From contig NZ_CP076132.1 of assembly GCF_018736045.1 (NCBI RefSeq), forward strand, positions 3,271,501 through 3,335,500: a stretch of 64,000 nucleotides of DNA, written 5' to 3'. The DNA is from Flammeovirga yaeyamensis (GTDB lineage: Bacteria > Bacteroidota > Bacteroidia > Cytophagales > Flammeovirgaceae). Shown here piece after piece: positions 15,922 to 25,743 of the stretch; the first letter of the stretch is position 1, and each line of letters starts with the position of its first letter. Both the position numbers and the translations under genes were made by a program. The notes under the pieces are model-generated. The model searched no databases and was not told the DNA's origin. It was given only the letters and a program-made list of their open reading frames with translations.

Positions 15922-17337
15922 TTATTTATTTAAGCTATCCAATACTATTTTAAATTGCTTTGCAATCTTCGAAGCCAATAATGGTGGAACAGCATTTCCA
16001 ATTTGTTTAAATTGATTTCTTGTGGACCCAGTAAAGAAATACCAATCAGGAAACGATTGTATTCTAGCAGCTTCTCTAGGTGTTATGCTTCTCGGCTTTT
16101 CCCCTGGGTGAACATAGGAATTACCATCTGTTTCTAGATGTGCTATTATTGTTTTAGATACACCTTTGGAATTCAATTTAAAATATTTATCACCAAAACT
16201 TCTAACAGCTTTATTTCCTTCTTTATCAACAGAAATACCGTATGTAACTTTTGAAAGAGCTTTCTTATTTTTTGGATCATTAAGGTATTTTCCTTCCACA
16301 AGGTGCTTATATATAAAAAGATCTCTTTCGTTATTATACCTAGATTTATGGTTAAATAAATGTTCAGGGGTAATTAACTCACCATTATAAGAATTGATCT
16401 CATTTCTATAATTTTTTGATTTATTTTGGTCAACTATTTCTAAGAATTCACCTTTTGATATATTTTCTCCAAAATAATTATGTTTACCAAATGCAATTTC
16501 ATTTTTAGAATCATAATTATTAGGCTTAGGGTTTACTCCAATTTGAGGTAAATCAAAAATTGTTTCTTTTAAAGTTAATTCTTTTTTTACTTTTTCTTGG
16601 AGTAGTAAATCAAAGATATATTTAGCTGTAATATCTTTTGAAACTATATCATTTCTAACACCAATAAAGAATATTCTTTCTCTATTTTGAGGAACACCAA
16701 AATCTTTAGCATTCAATATTTCAGAATGTACATTGTACCCTAAATTACCAGTTTTTCTTAATGTTTCTTCGATAAGATCTCTATAACCTGAGGCTGATGC
16801 TAATCCTTTAACATTCTCAATAAGAACTAATTTTGGAGATAATTTTTCAGCAAATTTTAAGTAATATTTAAATAGTTGATTTCTTGGGTCATCTATAAAA
16901 CCTTTTGCCCTCTCCTCAAGAGTTGCTTTTTTTGAACGACCAATCATTGAAAATCCTTGACAAGGAGGACCTCCTACTAATACATCAACTGAAGTTATCT
17001 CACTCAAGATTTTATTAATATCATCATCATCTTTTACTGAGGGTGCTTTTTTTCTAAGATTCTCTTCTGCCATTGTCTTAATAACTTTATGGCCTTGACT
17101 TTCCTGCTCAACAGCTCCTACACCCAAGTGTTCATATAATTCAATAATATCACCATGAATAATACGATCCAAATTCATTTCCGGGTGTAAATACTTTGCT
17201 GTATTGTATTTTAAAGTATCTAGTGCTGGTTTAGCAATGTCATTAGCAATTTCAAGATCAAAACCTTGGTTACCAAAACCTATTGACAAACCTCCTGCAC
17301 CTGCGAATAAATCTATATATGTATATTTTTTAGTCAT
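15922..17337 (-). CDS. dcm: DNA (cytosine-5) methyltransferase, Dcm family (copy A)
   Basis: The 471-residue enzyme has cytosine-5 methylase motifs I (DLFAGAGG, 9-16), IV (GPPCQ, 123-127, catalytic Cys126), VI (IENV, 173-176), VIII (PQNRERI) and X (GNAVPP, 447-452). About 30 residues more than in the partner enzyme lie between motifs I and IV, including an acidic KDDDD segment. It is the first gene of a two-gene unit that begins just after the strong terminator at 17414-17454, so the methylases are probably expressed separately from the ATPase and nuclease genes upstream. That is sensible for a restriction system, where modification must come first. Confidence 0.93.
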   Translation of the reverse strand: MTKKYTYIDLFAGAGGLSIGFGNQGFDLEIANDIAKPALDTLKYNTAKYLHPEMNLDRIIHGDIIELYEHLGVGAVEQESQGHKVIKTMAEENLRKKAPSVKDDDDINKILSEITSVDVLVGGPPCQGFSMIGRSKKATLEERAKGFIDDPRNQLFKYYLKFAEKLSPKLVLIENVKGLASASGYRDLIEETLRKTGNLGYNVHSEILNAKDFGVPQNRERIFFIGVRNDIVSKDITAKYIFDLLLQEKVKKELTLKETIFDLPQIGVNPKPNNYDSKNEIAFGKHNYFGENISKGEFLEIVDQNKSKNYRNEINSYNGELITPEHLFNHKSRYNNERDLFIYKHLVEGKYLNDPKNKKALSKVTYGISVDKEGNKAVRSFGDKYFKLNSKGVSKTIIAHLETDGNSYVHPGEKPRSITPREAARIQSFPDWYFFTGSTRNQFKQIGNAVPPLLASKIAKQFKIVLDSLNK

Positions 17338-17357
17338 ATTTTTATTTAAAAAGCGAA

Positions 17358-17365
17358 CAAAACTA
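17358..17365 (-). promoter_or_regulatory. Candidate -7 element for the methylase pair
   Basis: Read on the minus strand this is TAGTTTTG, which fits the Bacteroidota -7 consensus TAnnTTTG, about 20 bp before the methylase start. I did not find a good -33 TTG at the usual distance, so the call is tentative. Confidence 0.4.
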
Positions 17366-17413
17366 CAAAAAGAAAAAATAAATTTTACATTCTATGTAGC
17401 TATATTGACAATG

Positions 17414-17454
17414 AAAAAGTGAAGACCGTATCTATGATACGGTTTTCACTTTTT
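17414..17454. terminator. Strong bidirectional hairpin terminator
   Basis: Two 19-bp arms with one mismatch flank a 3-base loop (core ACCGTATC TAT GATACGGT), bounded by five A residues on the left and five T residues on the right. It lies 22 bp past the stop of the small unknown gene and closes the ATPase/nuclease operon before the methylase operon begins. Confidence 0.85.
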
Positions 17455-17475
17455 AACATAAAAATTATATGCTTT

Positions 17476-17826
17476 TTAATTATAGTTATTTTGTAAAAAT
17501 CTGTTTATTTCAACTACACCAACCATAACATCAATTATTCCCTCTTGATTGATTACTAAAAGGATAGCTTTAGGCACTTCATTATTTATGTTTTCCAACC
17601 ATTTTTCTAGTTTTGGTGAATTTCTATCTATACCAAGCAAAACAGCTTCAGGATTCCTTTTAGGATTACTCTTTCTTGTATTAGTTAAAATATATTCTAC
17701 TTTGTGTGATTTATAACAGACTTCAACAAGTGAATCATCCGTCCTCCAATCTTCATATAATATATTAGCTAATTTGGTATTGATTGCCGTATTATGATCT
17801 TTTCGCTCTATTATCAATTGTACCAT
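17476..17826 (-). CDS. Small uncharacterised protein in the MORC/Z1 restriction operon
   Basis: I do not recognise this 116-residue protein. It looks like a mixed alpha/beta cytoplasmic domain, with hydrophobic strands near AILLVINQEG and VMVGVVEI, and no signal peptide, Cys cluster or catalytic motif. It starts 5 bp after the AIPR stop and is the last gene before the terminator, so it is very probably a working part of the same system (adaptor, specificity or control subunit). Coding status is supported by tight operon spacing and its balanced amino-acid composition. Confidence 0.65.
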   Translation of the reverse strand: MVQLIIERKDHNTAINTKLANILYEDWRTDDSLVEVCYKSHKVEYILTNTRKSNPKRNPEAVLLGIDRNSPKLEKWLENINNEVPKAILLVINQEGIIDVMVGVVEINRFLQNNYN

Positions 17827-17831
17827 AATAT

Positions 17832-20201
17832 TTAAACATTAATTCCAAACTTATTACCAACTTCAAGAAATGTATTCATAGAATCATATTCATTTGTTAG
17901 TAATGGCTCATTCCTTCTTATTTTAATAAAAACTTTCTTAGAAATTGCCAAATCTTTTGGATCTAATTTACCAGATTGTTCAGATAACAAAGTAATTCTA
18001 TCCCAATCATCTCTAGTAATTAATTTTAATCTATTATATATTTCAGAAACATTATATTTATTTTCTTCCTCTTTGATAGTACTCAGTTTTTTCATTTTAT
18101 CAACTTCAAGATTAAGACTTTCTAATTTTGATAAAATATCCACACCATAATTAATTTCTCTTTCTGATAATGGTTTATTTTGAATTAATTTTTTTCTTAT
18201 TTGTTGAACCATTACTTTTTCTCTTGTTGTTAAAACCTGTGATTCAGTTTTAATCCAATTCCACAAACCATCCCAATATTGTATTCCAACATTTTTAACT
18301 TTTTCCAAATCTAAGGTAACTTCCATTGCACCACCTTCCTCTTCATTTGCAAATCTTGGTGTTGTGTCTTGATTTACTAAATAGTATTTAATTCTTTCAA
18401 AATCAAGCTGGTAATTAGTATTTTTTAGATCTTCCCATGCACTTATTTTTTTAGCATATTCACTTTTTAGACCTGTAGTTGTATTTTCAAAAAAGTTATA
18501 AGTATGTTTTAGTAACGTAAATAATACATTTGTTAAATTTTCATCAATAGTTTGATCATCCCAAATCTTAGAAAGGTTTAATTTATTTTTTGTCAATTCA
18601 TGAAAATAAGATAAAGTATAAGCCACTGTTAATGCCTTTATATTTGTATCACCAATATTATTACCTTTTCTCTTATTACCGAATAAATTATCGGTTGATT
18701 TAAATAAAATTGCATTTGCTATTAAATCATGATAATAAGCAACTGTAGGAACTTTTCCTTTGTATTCTTTTTTAACAATTTTCATGAACTCAGTGTAATT
18801 CTTTTGAGCTCCTTTTGAAACATTATAAGGTTCTCTATTCCAAATATTCATGAATTTTGATAAATCTGATTTAGATACTAATTGTTGTTTAGGGTATTTA
18901 GTATCAAAAGCTTTTTGTCTAGCAGGTGTAAATTCTTTGTTTCTTGCTTCTTTATACTGACCTTTAACCCTTTCAAAAAACCAAATTGTTTGCTTAGATT
19001 TATCATGAGGATCAATAGCAAAAGTTCTTCTTGAATGATTTTCAATATGTTGTAAGAAAGGATTATTAGATGTTAAATCAATCTCAGTTACCTTATTTTG
19101 GCTATTAGCATATCGAGATATTAATGGTACCTTATCATGTTTTTCTACTTCATCTCTAATAACAGTAATTTTAGTCTGTACAAAAACCTTCTTAAGGTCT
19201 ACATTATTCTTCTTACCAAAATTTCTTCTAGTATAATATAATGAAGCTGTAGTTTGACCACCATTAACTATTTGAAAATCAGTTAATCTTTCAATTCTAG
19301 GAACTCCCGATGTTGCATCAATTTTAATATTCAATGCTGTAGTTGCTAACCCATTATTGTATGGTAAAAACATGTCAGGATCATCAATAATCGTACTTTT
19401 AATTCCTTTGTTTACTTTACCTGTTTGCTGGAGAAAAGCACGTACATTACTTTCTAGTAATCTTGTTCCATAAATTTGATACAAATCAGCTAATAATTCA
19501 CCAGGTATTATTGCTAAATAACAATCATACTTATCATTCGCTGTAGGCATTTGTAGACATTCAATTGTTGTATCAAAATCATTTTTAAGATCTATTTCAA
19601 TAGGCTCTGTATTGTATTTCGATCTGTGTAAACGATTAAGCCTTTCAATATCCCAAACATGAATGTTTAATTGGACATCAGAATTTTTCTTTAATTCAAT
19701 TTTAGGTGTATCTGATAAAACTTGAGCATTAGTTAACACATAAATGTTTGCTCTTACAAATGTGTTTCTTTTTTCAAATATTACCTCTGCAGCTTCATGA
19801 GCAGGGTTAGAAGGGTCTAAAAAGTTAGGCCCTGATTTAAAAGATCTATTAAAAAAAGATTTAGCTTGGTTAATAATTTTTTCTAAAGTAGCTTTTGTTG
19901 ATATCGTATAATGATTATCAGTATGAATATATGAAGTGATAAATAAATCTACGGTTTCATAATTCTCATCAAAAGCATATCCATTTAATTTACATGTCAC
20001 CTTTTCTTTAATATCTTCTTCAATAAAACTTGCCACACGAGCAGCGTCTGTTTCTTGTGCATCTGTAAGAACTTCTAAAACATATTCCGTAAATTTATCT
20101 TCTTTTGATGCATTATCTTCATCAGCATAATATGATGCATCGATATCAATGTAAAGTTCTTTTAAATAATTTTTTAGTTCAAAATTTATATTATTATTCA
20201 T
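17832..20201 (-). CDS. AIPR family protein (abortive infection phage resistance)
   Basis: The 789-residue product carries the AIPR (PF10592-type) signatures in order: LESNVRAFLQ (249-258), PYNNGLATT (280-288), FQIVNGGQTTAS (309-320) and SRYANSQNKV (362-371). The family is named after abortive-infection proteins; its biochemical action is not well established, though it is thought to act on nucleic acid. The N-terminal ~200 residues probably include a restriction-endonuclease-like fold seen in some members, and the C-terminal ~400 residues are largely helical. It lies between the PD-(D/E)XK gene (5 bp gap) and the small gene (5 bp gap), within the operon led by the GHKL ATPase. Confidence 0.9.
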   Translation of the reverse strand: MNNNINFELKNYLKELYIDIDASYYADEDNASKEDKFTEYVLEVLTDAQETDAARVASFIEEDIKEKVTCKLNGYAFDENYETVDLFITSYIHTDNHYTISTKATLEKIINQAKSFFNRSFKSGPNFLDPSNPAHEAAEVIFEKRNTFVRANIYVLTNAQVLSDTPKIELKKNSDVQLNIHVWDIERLNRLHRSKYNTEPIEIDLKNDFDTTIECLQMPTANDKYDCYLAIIPGELLADLYQIYGTRLLESNVRAFLQQTGKVNKGIKSTIIDDPDMFLPYNNGLATTALNIKIDATSGVPRIERLTDFQIVNGGQTTASLYYTRRNFGKKNNVDLKKVFVQTKITVIRDEVEKHDKVPLISRYANSQNKVTEIDLTSNNPFLQHIENHSRRTFAIDPHDKSKQTIWFFERVKGQYKEARNKEFTPARQKAFDTKYPKQQLVSKSDLSKFMNIWNREPYNVSKGAQKNYTEFMKIVKKEYKGKVPTVAYYHDLIANAILFKSTDNLFGNKRKGNNIGDTNIKALTVAYTLSYFHELTKNKLNLSKIWDDQTIDENLTNVLFTLLKHTYNFFENTTTGLKSEYAKKISAWEDLKNTNYQLDFERIKYYLVNQDTTPRFANEEEGGAMEVTLDLEKVKNVGIQYWDGLWNWIKTESQVLTTREKVMVQQIRKKLIQNKPLSEREINYGVDILSKLESLNLEVDKMKKLSTIKEEENKYNVSEIYNRLKLITRDDWDRITLLSEQSGKLDPKDLAISKKVFIKIRRNEPLLTNEYDSMNTFLEVGNKFGINV

Positions 20202-20206
20202 TGCTA

Positions 20207-21211
20207 TTATAGGTAAATATCAAAAGGTTTGTTGTTGTCAATTATATAGTTTTGTATAGCTGATAGTTCAATTTCATAAGAAATATTTACTATCTGTTTA
20301 TTAGTATTTGATGACAAAATTTTCGGAAATTCATCAGTAACTTCATAAGTAAGAATATTCTTTTCATAATAGGATGTATTAGAATATAATTTATCATCAC
20401 TTGGGTGATACCCTATTATTTCTAAATTAGAATAAAACCCTTCAATTAATGAATCATGTTCTAATAAGTGTTCAATTTCATAAATAAGACTTGGTAAGGT
20501 ATTATCATCATTATTTTTCCTATCAAGTTCAAATAAAACTAAGTGTAAGTTTTCTCTATTAGTTTTATCCAATTGATACTCATTACTTATTTTTATTAAA
20601 GGATGATTTTTAATAGAAGTTTTAATCTCTACAGCAGAATTGTTAATAAAAAAATCTTGATTATCACCTTGTGGTCCTACCCATGATTTAATAACATCAA
20701 AAGAATCAATTTTTTCTTTTAGTAGTAGTTTTATGAATAACAACTCTCCATAAAGTCCAACTTGTTGGTTTGGTGTTAAACCTCCTTTTCTAACTTTCCC
20801 AAAAAGTTGGGACCATTTTGTTATCTTACGATAAATAATAGTTATTATCTCTTGTTCATTTTCTTTGTCATTACATTCCTCTACAACATCATTAATAAAC
20901 AAACAGAAAATATCATACAAAGTAGAATCTTGAAGAATGAACGTAATATTATTTCTAGAATCTTTTCTAATTATTTTTTGTATTGTTACTCCCTTGAATG
21001 ACTTCAACATTTCATCATTCACTGATACAGAGTCAGACAAGTCAATTACTAAAGTCTTTGCTCCAGTGATTAAAATCGTACCTATTGAAATATTAACGGA
21101 TTGAGAAGAGTTTATTTTATTTGTAATAAAATCAACTTCCAATTCGGATTGATTCGTCTGTTGCTCAAAAATTTCTTTTATTCTATACTTCATAATTTTC
21201 TTCCATTTCAA
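20207..21211 (-). CDS. PD-(D/E)XK motif protein (DUF4420-like)
   Basis: The 334-residue product matches the family often annotated as 'PD-(D/E)XK motif protein': GLYGELLFIKLL with Glu156, then KSWVGPQGDNQDF with Asp186, then AVEIKTS with Glu195 and Lys197. The nuclease fold is therefore likely intact. The first ATG (21211) lies 29 bp inside the Z1 gene; a second ATG at 21193 would reduce the overlap to 11 bp, and either implies translational coupling. It is the most plausible DNA-cutting subunit of the MORC/Z1 system, with the Z1 protein and GHKL ATPase supplying energy-dependent movement or clamping. Confidence 0.88.
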   Translation of the reverse strand: MKWKKIMKYRIKEIFEQQTNQSELEVDFITNKINSSQSVNISIGTILITGAKTLVIDLSDSVSVNDEMLKSFKGVTIQKIIRKDSRNNITFILQDSTLYDIFCLFINDVVEECNDKENEQEIITIIYRKITKWSQLFGKVRKGGLTPNQQVGLYGELLFIKLLLKEKIDSFDVIKSWVGPQGDNQDFFINNSAVEIKTSIKNHPLIKISNEYQLDKTNRENLHLVLFELDRKNNDDNTLPSLIYEIEHLLEHDSLIEGFYSNLEIIGYHPSDDKLYSNTSYYEKNILTYEVTDEFPKILSSNTNKQIVNISYEIELSAIQNYIIDNNKPFDIYL

Positions 21212-23990
21212 ATCCCTTATCTATATCTGTAGATCCTGACTTTCTTACAGAAAATTCTAATTTCACATCGTTGTCCTGTTCAGGAAATGATAAGGCAAAA
21301 CCTATAATTGGTTTATCAAATTCTGTTTCGGTTGATTTAGGATCTAATGGGTAAATTATCAATACAGCTTTTTTCTCAGATTTTCTTCTTTCTTTGATAA
21401 CATCTTTCTTAGGTGAAGATCCTATTCCATTTTGATCAAGATCAATATATCTATCTTTTGAACCTGTAATTGAGTTTTTATTGATCTGATATAAATTCCC
21501 AATATATCTCGTATCACTTATATCATTTCTAACAGTTAAACCTAACTCAACAGGTTCACTACCAACTTTAATTTTATAGTTATTTATTGGAGCTTCTTTT
21601 GAAATTATTTTTTTATTAGAGTCTAAGCTTCTATAAACCACATTCTTGGAAGAATTATTAATTAATACAATTGACCATTGTTCTATGGTTCCTAAACCTT
21701 CTTGCTTTTCTATATATTGATTTAAAATATCACCATTTATATTTGGTTGGTTGGAGATAAAACCAGCTAAAAATTCAGTGATAATATTTGTATCAAAATT
21801 ATTTTTCCACAAAAAGTTATTACTTATTTTATGGGCATCATCAATTTTCAGTTTCGAAAGTAAAATTTCAGCTTGTTTAAGATTATTCTCTAACGAACCT
21901 ATTGATCTGTCAAGAGAATATGTTTCTAATAATGATCCAGAAAATGAAATATTCAAAGTTTCAAATTCTTTCATTTTTCCTGCTGATGTTATGGCAAGTT
22001 TTGTTGGGCTATTTAGAACCTTTAGTCTAAAGTCTTTAGGTGATTTACCTTGGTATGACATCATATCAAAGTCGTCTCTCATAACTTCTGTAGCAATGGT
22101 AACATGTCTAAACCATTCCATCAATTCTGTTGTTGTATATAATCTACACAAATCACCATATCCTGGTCTATAACCAAACCATCTTCCCATTTGCATTAAA
22201 GAATCGTACATTTTTGTTGTACGCAAAAAGTAACTTATCATTAACCCTTCTAAAGTTACTCCTCTTGACATTTTATCTCCGCCAACTGCTATTACTGAAT
22301 ACCCTTTCTCATAATCATGGTAATTTAGATTTCCCACATTGGTATATTCTAAACCTCTTGTACTTGTTCTGCCATGTACTGCTTTTACTTCTATTTTTGT
22401 AGCAGCTAAAATTAATTCCGATTTGACATCTTCCCACTTTAGATGCTTTATCTTAGGGTCTATATACTTACCTTTTTGTTCTAAAATGTGTTGTGTAGTT
22501 GCATCAATTTTCTCATAAAACAATACCTCTAGTTCCTTTAAGATTCCTCCTTCTTTAATGTTTCTAAGGACTTCTTTTAATTCATTATTTACTAATCTAG
22601 CTACTCTATCTATCCATGCCACATATCTACCAATATGAATTAACATGGAATGGTCTTTATTTCCTTGTCCTCTTACTCTTCTAGCAGCAGAACATAAAAC
22701 AAAGACTTTAATAGCCTCTTTTAAGCTTTGAGGTAAAGTATCGGGTAAATCGTCTTTATTATTTTTATTAATAACAAGTGGAAATTCTGGTTCTTGATCA
22801 GTTACATAGCTTATAATATTTAAACCTTCAATATCAATATCTTTTTCTATATCTCTGTAACCAAAGATTTGAGCCGCTCCCATATAATTATTAGGTGCAG
22901 GGAGGTTTATTATAAAGTCTTTAGGAAAAAGATCAGGACCAACTTCATACTCTTTTTCTTTTACTAGGTTAAGGTGTTCGTTTTTCCAATTATCCGGAAT
23001 AAATAAATTAGCAAAAGGTGTTGCTGTATACCCTATAAATGATTTTTGATTAAATAAATTTAAAAGGGTTCTGATATGTCTATTAATTGTTTTTGCTTCC
23101 TCTATTTCTTTAGATGTATTTACAGAAGCGTTATCAGCTTCATCATCTATCATTAGCATAGGTATATTACTAATTTTCAGTTTACCCTCTGGTGTAGCAT
23201 TAGCAAACCTAGTTAACCATGAAATTAGATTTTCTAAAACATGTTTTTGTTTTTTTATTACTAATACTACTGGATGTTTAGTTTGATCAAGACTAATATT
23301 TAACCTTGTTGCGATATCAATATTAAAATCCCCCTCATCATCTGCAGATGTAAAAGATTGAATAGGAATAATTCCTTCATCATGTATTTTACCGACACCT
23401 ATTTTACTACCACTATTACCATTTATCAAATCGATACTAGATCTACCAATAAAACCTTCATCTATTCTACTTTGGGTTTGCGCCCTTAAGGTATTGTGAA
23501 TACCTGCAATTACAATTATTAAACTATATCCAATATCTGCTGCTTTATTAATTAACCCAATGAAATTAGCAGTTTTACCAGATTGTACATGTCCAACTAC
23601 CAAACCTCTTCTATCCCAAGAAATATTTTTCTCAGGTTTTACAAGTTTATCGATTATTTTATCTGTTTGTTCATCAATTGAATCAACTGGAAATGAAGCA
23701 TCTTTTCTTAAAAGGTAGTCTTTATATCTTTTCCAATAATCCCACTTTATAGTGTGTTTTGCATCATTCAGCCAAGGTTTAACTTTATCATGTACAAGTT
23801 CTGTAGTTTCTTTAGTATTAATATTAAGATCTGCCAAAATCATTTCCAACATTTCACCTTTATCTAATGAAGAATAATCAGGCATTAGCATAACATTATT
23901 AATAGCATTGTTAATTGCATCCTCATCTTTTGTACTATTATTCAACATAATATGAATAATATTCTGAGCACTTCTGTATAAGTCTTCCAT
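21183..23990 (-). CDS. Z1 domain protein, superfamily 2-like helicase/ATPase
   Basis: The 935-residue product has Z1-type helicase features: Walker A in GHVQSGKTANF (133-143), Walker B IDDEADNAS (281-289), motif III-like GYTATPFAN (320-328), and the Z1 hallmark block with GDKMSRGVTLEGL (571-583) and MGRWFGYRPGYGDL (601-614). Such proteins are predicted DNA translocases in restriction systems that also contain MORC-like GHKL ATPases. The 5' end is 8 bp from the GHKL gene stop and the 3' end overlaps the nuclease gene. All motifs needed for ATP hydrolysis are present, so the protein looks functional. Confidence 0.92.
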   Translation of the reverse strand: MEDLYRSAQNIIHIMLNNSTKDEDAINNAINNVMLMPDYSSLDKGEMLEMILADLNINTKETTELVHDKVKPWLNDAKHTIKWDYWKRYKDYLLRKDASFPVDSIDEQTDKIIDKLVKPEKNISWDRRGLVVGHVQSGKTANFIGLINKAADIGYSLIIVIAGIHNTLRAQTQSRIDEGFIGRSSIDLINGNSGSKIGVGKIHDEGIIPIQSFTSADDEGDFNIDIATRLNISLDQTKHPVVLVIKKQKHVLENLISWLTRFANATPEGKLKISNIPMLMIDDEADNASVNTSKEIEEAKTINRHIRTLLNLFNQKSFIGYTATPFANLFIPDNWKNEHLNLVKEKEYEVGPDLFPKDFIINLPAPNNYMGAAQIFGYRDIEKDIDIEGLNIISYVTDQEPEFPLVINKNNKDDLPDTLPQSLKEAIKVFVLCSAARRVRGQGNKDHSMLIHIGRYVAWIDRVARLVNNELKEVLRNIKEGGILKELEVLFYEKIDATTQHILEQKGKYIDPKIKHLKWEDVKSELILAATKIEVKAVHGRTSTRGLEYTNVGNLNYHDYEKGYSVIAVGGDKMSRGVTLEGLMISYFLRTTKMYDSLMQMGRWFGYRPGYGDLCRLYTTTELMEWFRHVTIATEVMRDDFDMMSYQGKSPKDFRLKVLNSPTKLAITSAGKMKEFETLNISFSGSLLETYSLDRSIGSLENNLKQAEILLSKLKIDDAHKISNNFLWKNNFDTNIITEFLAGFISNQPNINGDILNQYIEKQEGLGTIEQWSIVLINNSSKNVVYRSLDSNKKIISKEAPINNYKIKVGSEPVELGLTVRNDISDTRYIGNLYQINKNSITGSKDRYIDLDQNGIGSSPKKDVIKERRKSEKKAVLIIYPLDPKSTETEFDKPIIGFALSFPEQDNDVKLEFSVRKSGSTDIDKGFEMEENYEV

Positions 23991-23998
23991 AATTAAAA

Positions 23999-25501
23999 TT
24001 AATTTCTTAATGTATCTTCTAGTTGTGGATAGTTATTGAAAGGTTCCATATTAAGTATATGCTGAATTGCTTGATCTTGAGATAAACCATCATTCAGTTT
24101 CATGGTATATATAGTTCTAGCAATATTTACTGTATTTGGATCTAATTCCTTAAATGGTTTTCTCAAATCATGTTTTTGAGGATCTTCGTATTGGTTTTGA
24201 ATAATTGTTTCTACAGGCAGAGATTTACTAACAAAATCTAAAACCTGTTTAACTTCTTTCTTAGTTATTGTATCATTATTTAATATTCGGTCAATTAATT
24301 GATGTTTATAATTTATGGAATATAAAAAGCCATTTTCTCTAGTTTTTACGACATTCCACAAAGGTTGGAAAGCACCTATAGCTGTAGAATTTGCCCTTCT
24401 CATTACTTCTTTTCCTCTGAACTTATGTACTTCAGATGCTTTTTTTCTCGCAATTAAAGCTACTTTTTCTAAGTCTTTCCTTAAATAAGAAGGTGGAATA
24501 GCAGTTGATTTTTTTATATCAATTTGCCAATCAAAATCAGTATTATTAGGTATATCAATAAGTACTCTAGCTAATTTATAATGCTCCATTTTTGGAAACA
24601 TACCTAACCAACCTCCATGAATTAATAACCTTTCATTTCGGTAAACATAAAATCCTTGACTCTCAAACCAACCTTGATGACCTTCTGCTTTTTTTAATTG
24701 TTCTTCAGATAAATTGGAGGCATGTGGTAAAATATAACCTTTAACTTTTACTCTACCATTATACATTTCCTCTGTAGCCAACACCTCTCCACCGATCACA
24801 CCTTTCATGAAGGGATCCCATGGGTCTAATTTGTAGCCATTCATGTATAAATTAATTTTTCCCTTTTCAATATATCTATGAAAAACCATTGACAAATGTC
24901 TTTCTACTTCTTCAATTTTTTCAAGAAAAACACTTTTAACGACCTCATTATCTATTGAAATATCTTCCCCAATAAGTCGATCTAACTTTTCCCAAATAAC
25001 AACTGTCCCACTTTTGACATCATTTAGATTATCTAATAAATTTATATCTGAAATAAAATCTAGTAGTTTCCATTCACCTGTTTTATTGACAAAATCCAAA
25101 TCCCAACATCTTTTAATTACTTGCATGTCTACTTTTTTAGTTGCAACAGTAAGCATTTTACATTGCGAAAAAGAAGCTGTCTTTAAACCTAAGCCAAATC
25201 TCCCTAAGTCATCATCACTTCTTTCATCATTTGGATTTTTACTACCTGGAGTCATTCCTTCAATAAGCTCTAGTTTAGACATACCTAAACCATCATCTTT
25301 TATAATTAACCTGCTTTTGTCTCCATCCCAATGATAATTTATCCATATATTTTTAGCTTTTGCGGTAATCGAATTATCAATTATATCTGCAATCGCACTT
25401 GGTAAATCATAACCTATGGCACGAAATGTATTGATCATTGCACTTGCCTTTGGTGGTACAATTTCAATTACATCCTCATTATATGAGTAATTTTCCAACA
25501 T
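23999..25501 (-). CDS. GHKL-type (MORC/MutL/HSP90-like) ATPase of a restriction system
   Basis: The 500-residue product has a Bergerat ATP-binding fold at the N-terminus: N-box AIADIIDNSI (36-45), G1 DDGLGM (69-74) and G2 GRFGLGLKTASFSQC (100-114). An S5-like transducer follows, and the C-terminal ~180 residues are helical. Bacterial MORC-like ATPases of this type are encoded with Z1 helicases, nucleases and cytosine methylases; they are thought to dimerise on ATP binding and clamp DNA. It is the first gene of the operon. The 242 bp upstream (25502-25743) are non-coding and AT-rich and should hold the promoter, but I found no convincing -7/-33 pair. Confidence 0.92.
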   Translation of the reverse strand: MLENYSYNEDVIEIVPPKASAMINTFRAIGYDLPSAIADIIDNSITAKAKNIWINYHWDGDKSRLIIKDDGLGMSKLELIEGMTPGSKNPNDERSDDDLGRFGLGLKTASFSQCKMLTVATKKVDMQVIKRCWDLDFVNKTGEWKLLDFISDINLLDNLNDVKSGTVVIWEKLDRLIGEDISIDNEVVKSVFLEKIEEVERHLSMVFHRYIEKGKINLYMNGYKLDPWDPFMKGVIGGEVLATEEMYNGRVKVKGYILPHASNLSEEQLKKAEGHQGWFESQGFYVYRNERLLIHGGWLGMFPKMEHYKLARVLIDIPNNTDFDWQIDIKKSTAIPPSYLRKDLEKVALIARKKASEVHKFRGKEVMRRANSTAIGAFQPLWNVVKTRENGFLYSINYKHQLIDRILNNDTITKKEVKQVLDFVSKSLPVETIIQNQYEDPQKHDLRKPFKELDPNTVNIARTIYTMKLNDGLSQDQAIQHILNMEPFNNYPQLEDTLRN

Positions 25502-25743
25502 GATGTTCGTTTTTTTGAAAGTAAAATCAGTTATTATAGTTTTTTATAAAGTATAGTGAATTTATATATTCGTAGAATTTTATAAACTTTGGATAATGAA
25601 TATTTCTTTCGTTTTTAGTCTATTTGGATACATAAAACCAATACTATTCAATAATTCACTTGTTTATACGAATATAAACTAATTTTCATTACTATTATTC
25701 TTCAAATAATTCTTAAATCTACATTTATTAGATAAAATTTACC

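Noticed and set aside
6956-25501. BREX or DISARM system
   Set aside because: There is no PglZ, BrxC, DrmA or DrmB-like protein; the Z1, GHKL, AIPR and Dcm set fits a MORC-type restriction system instead.
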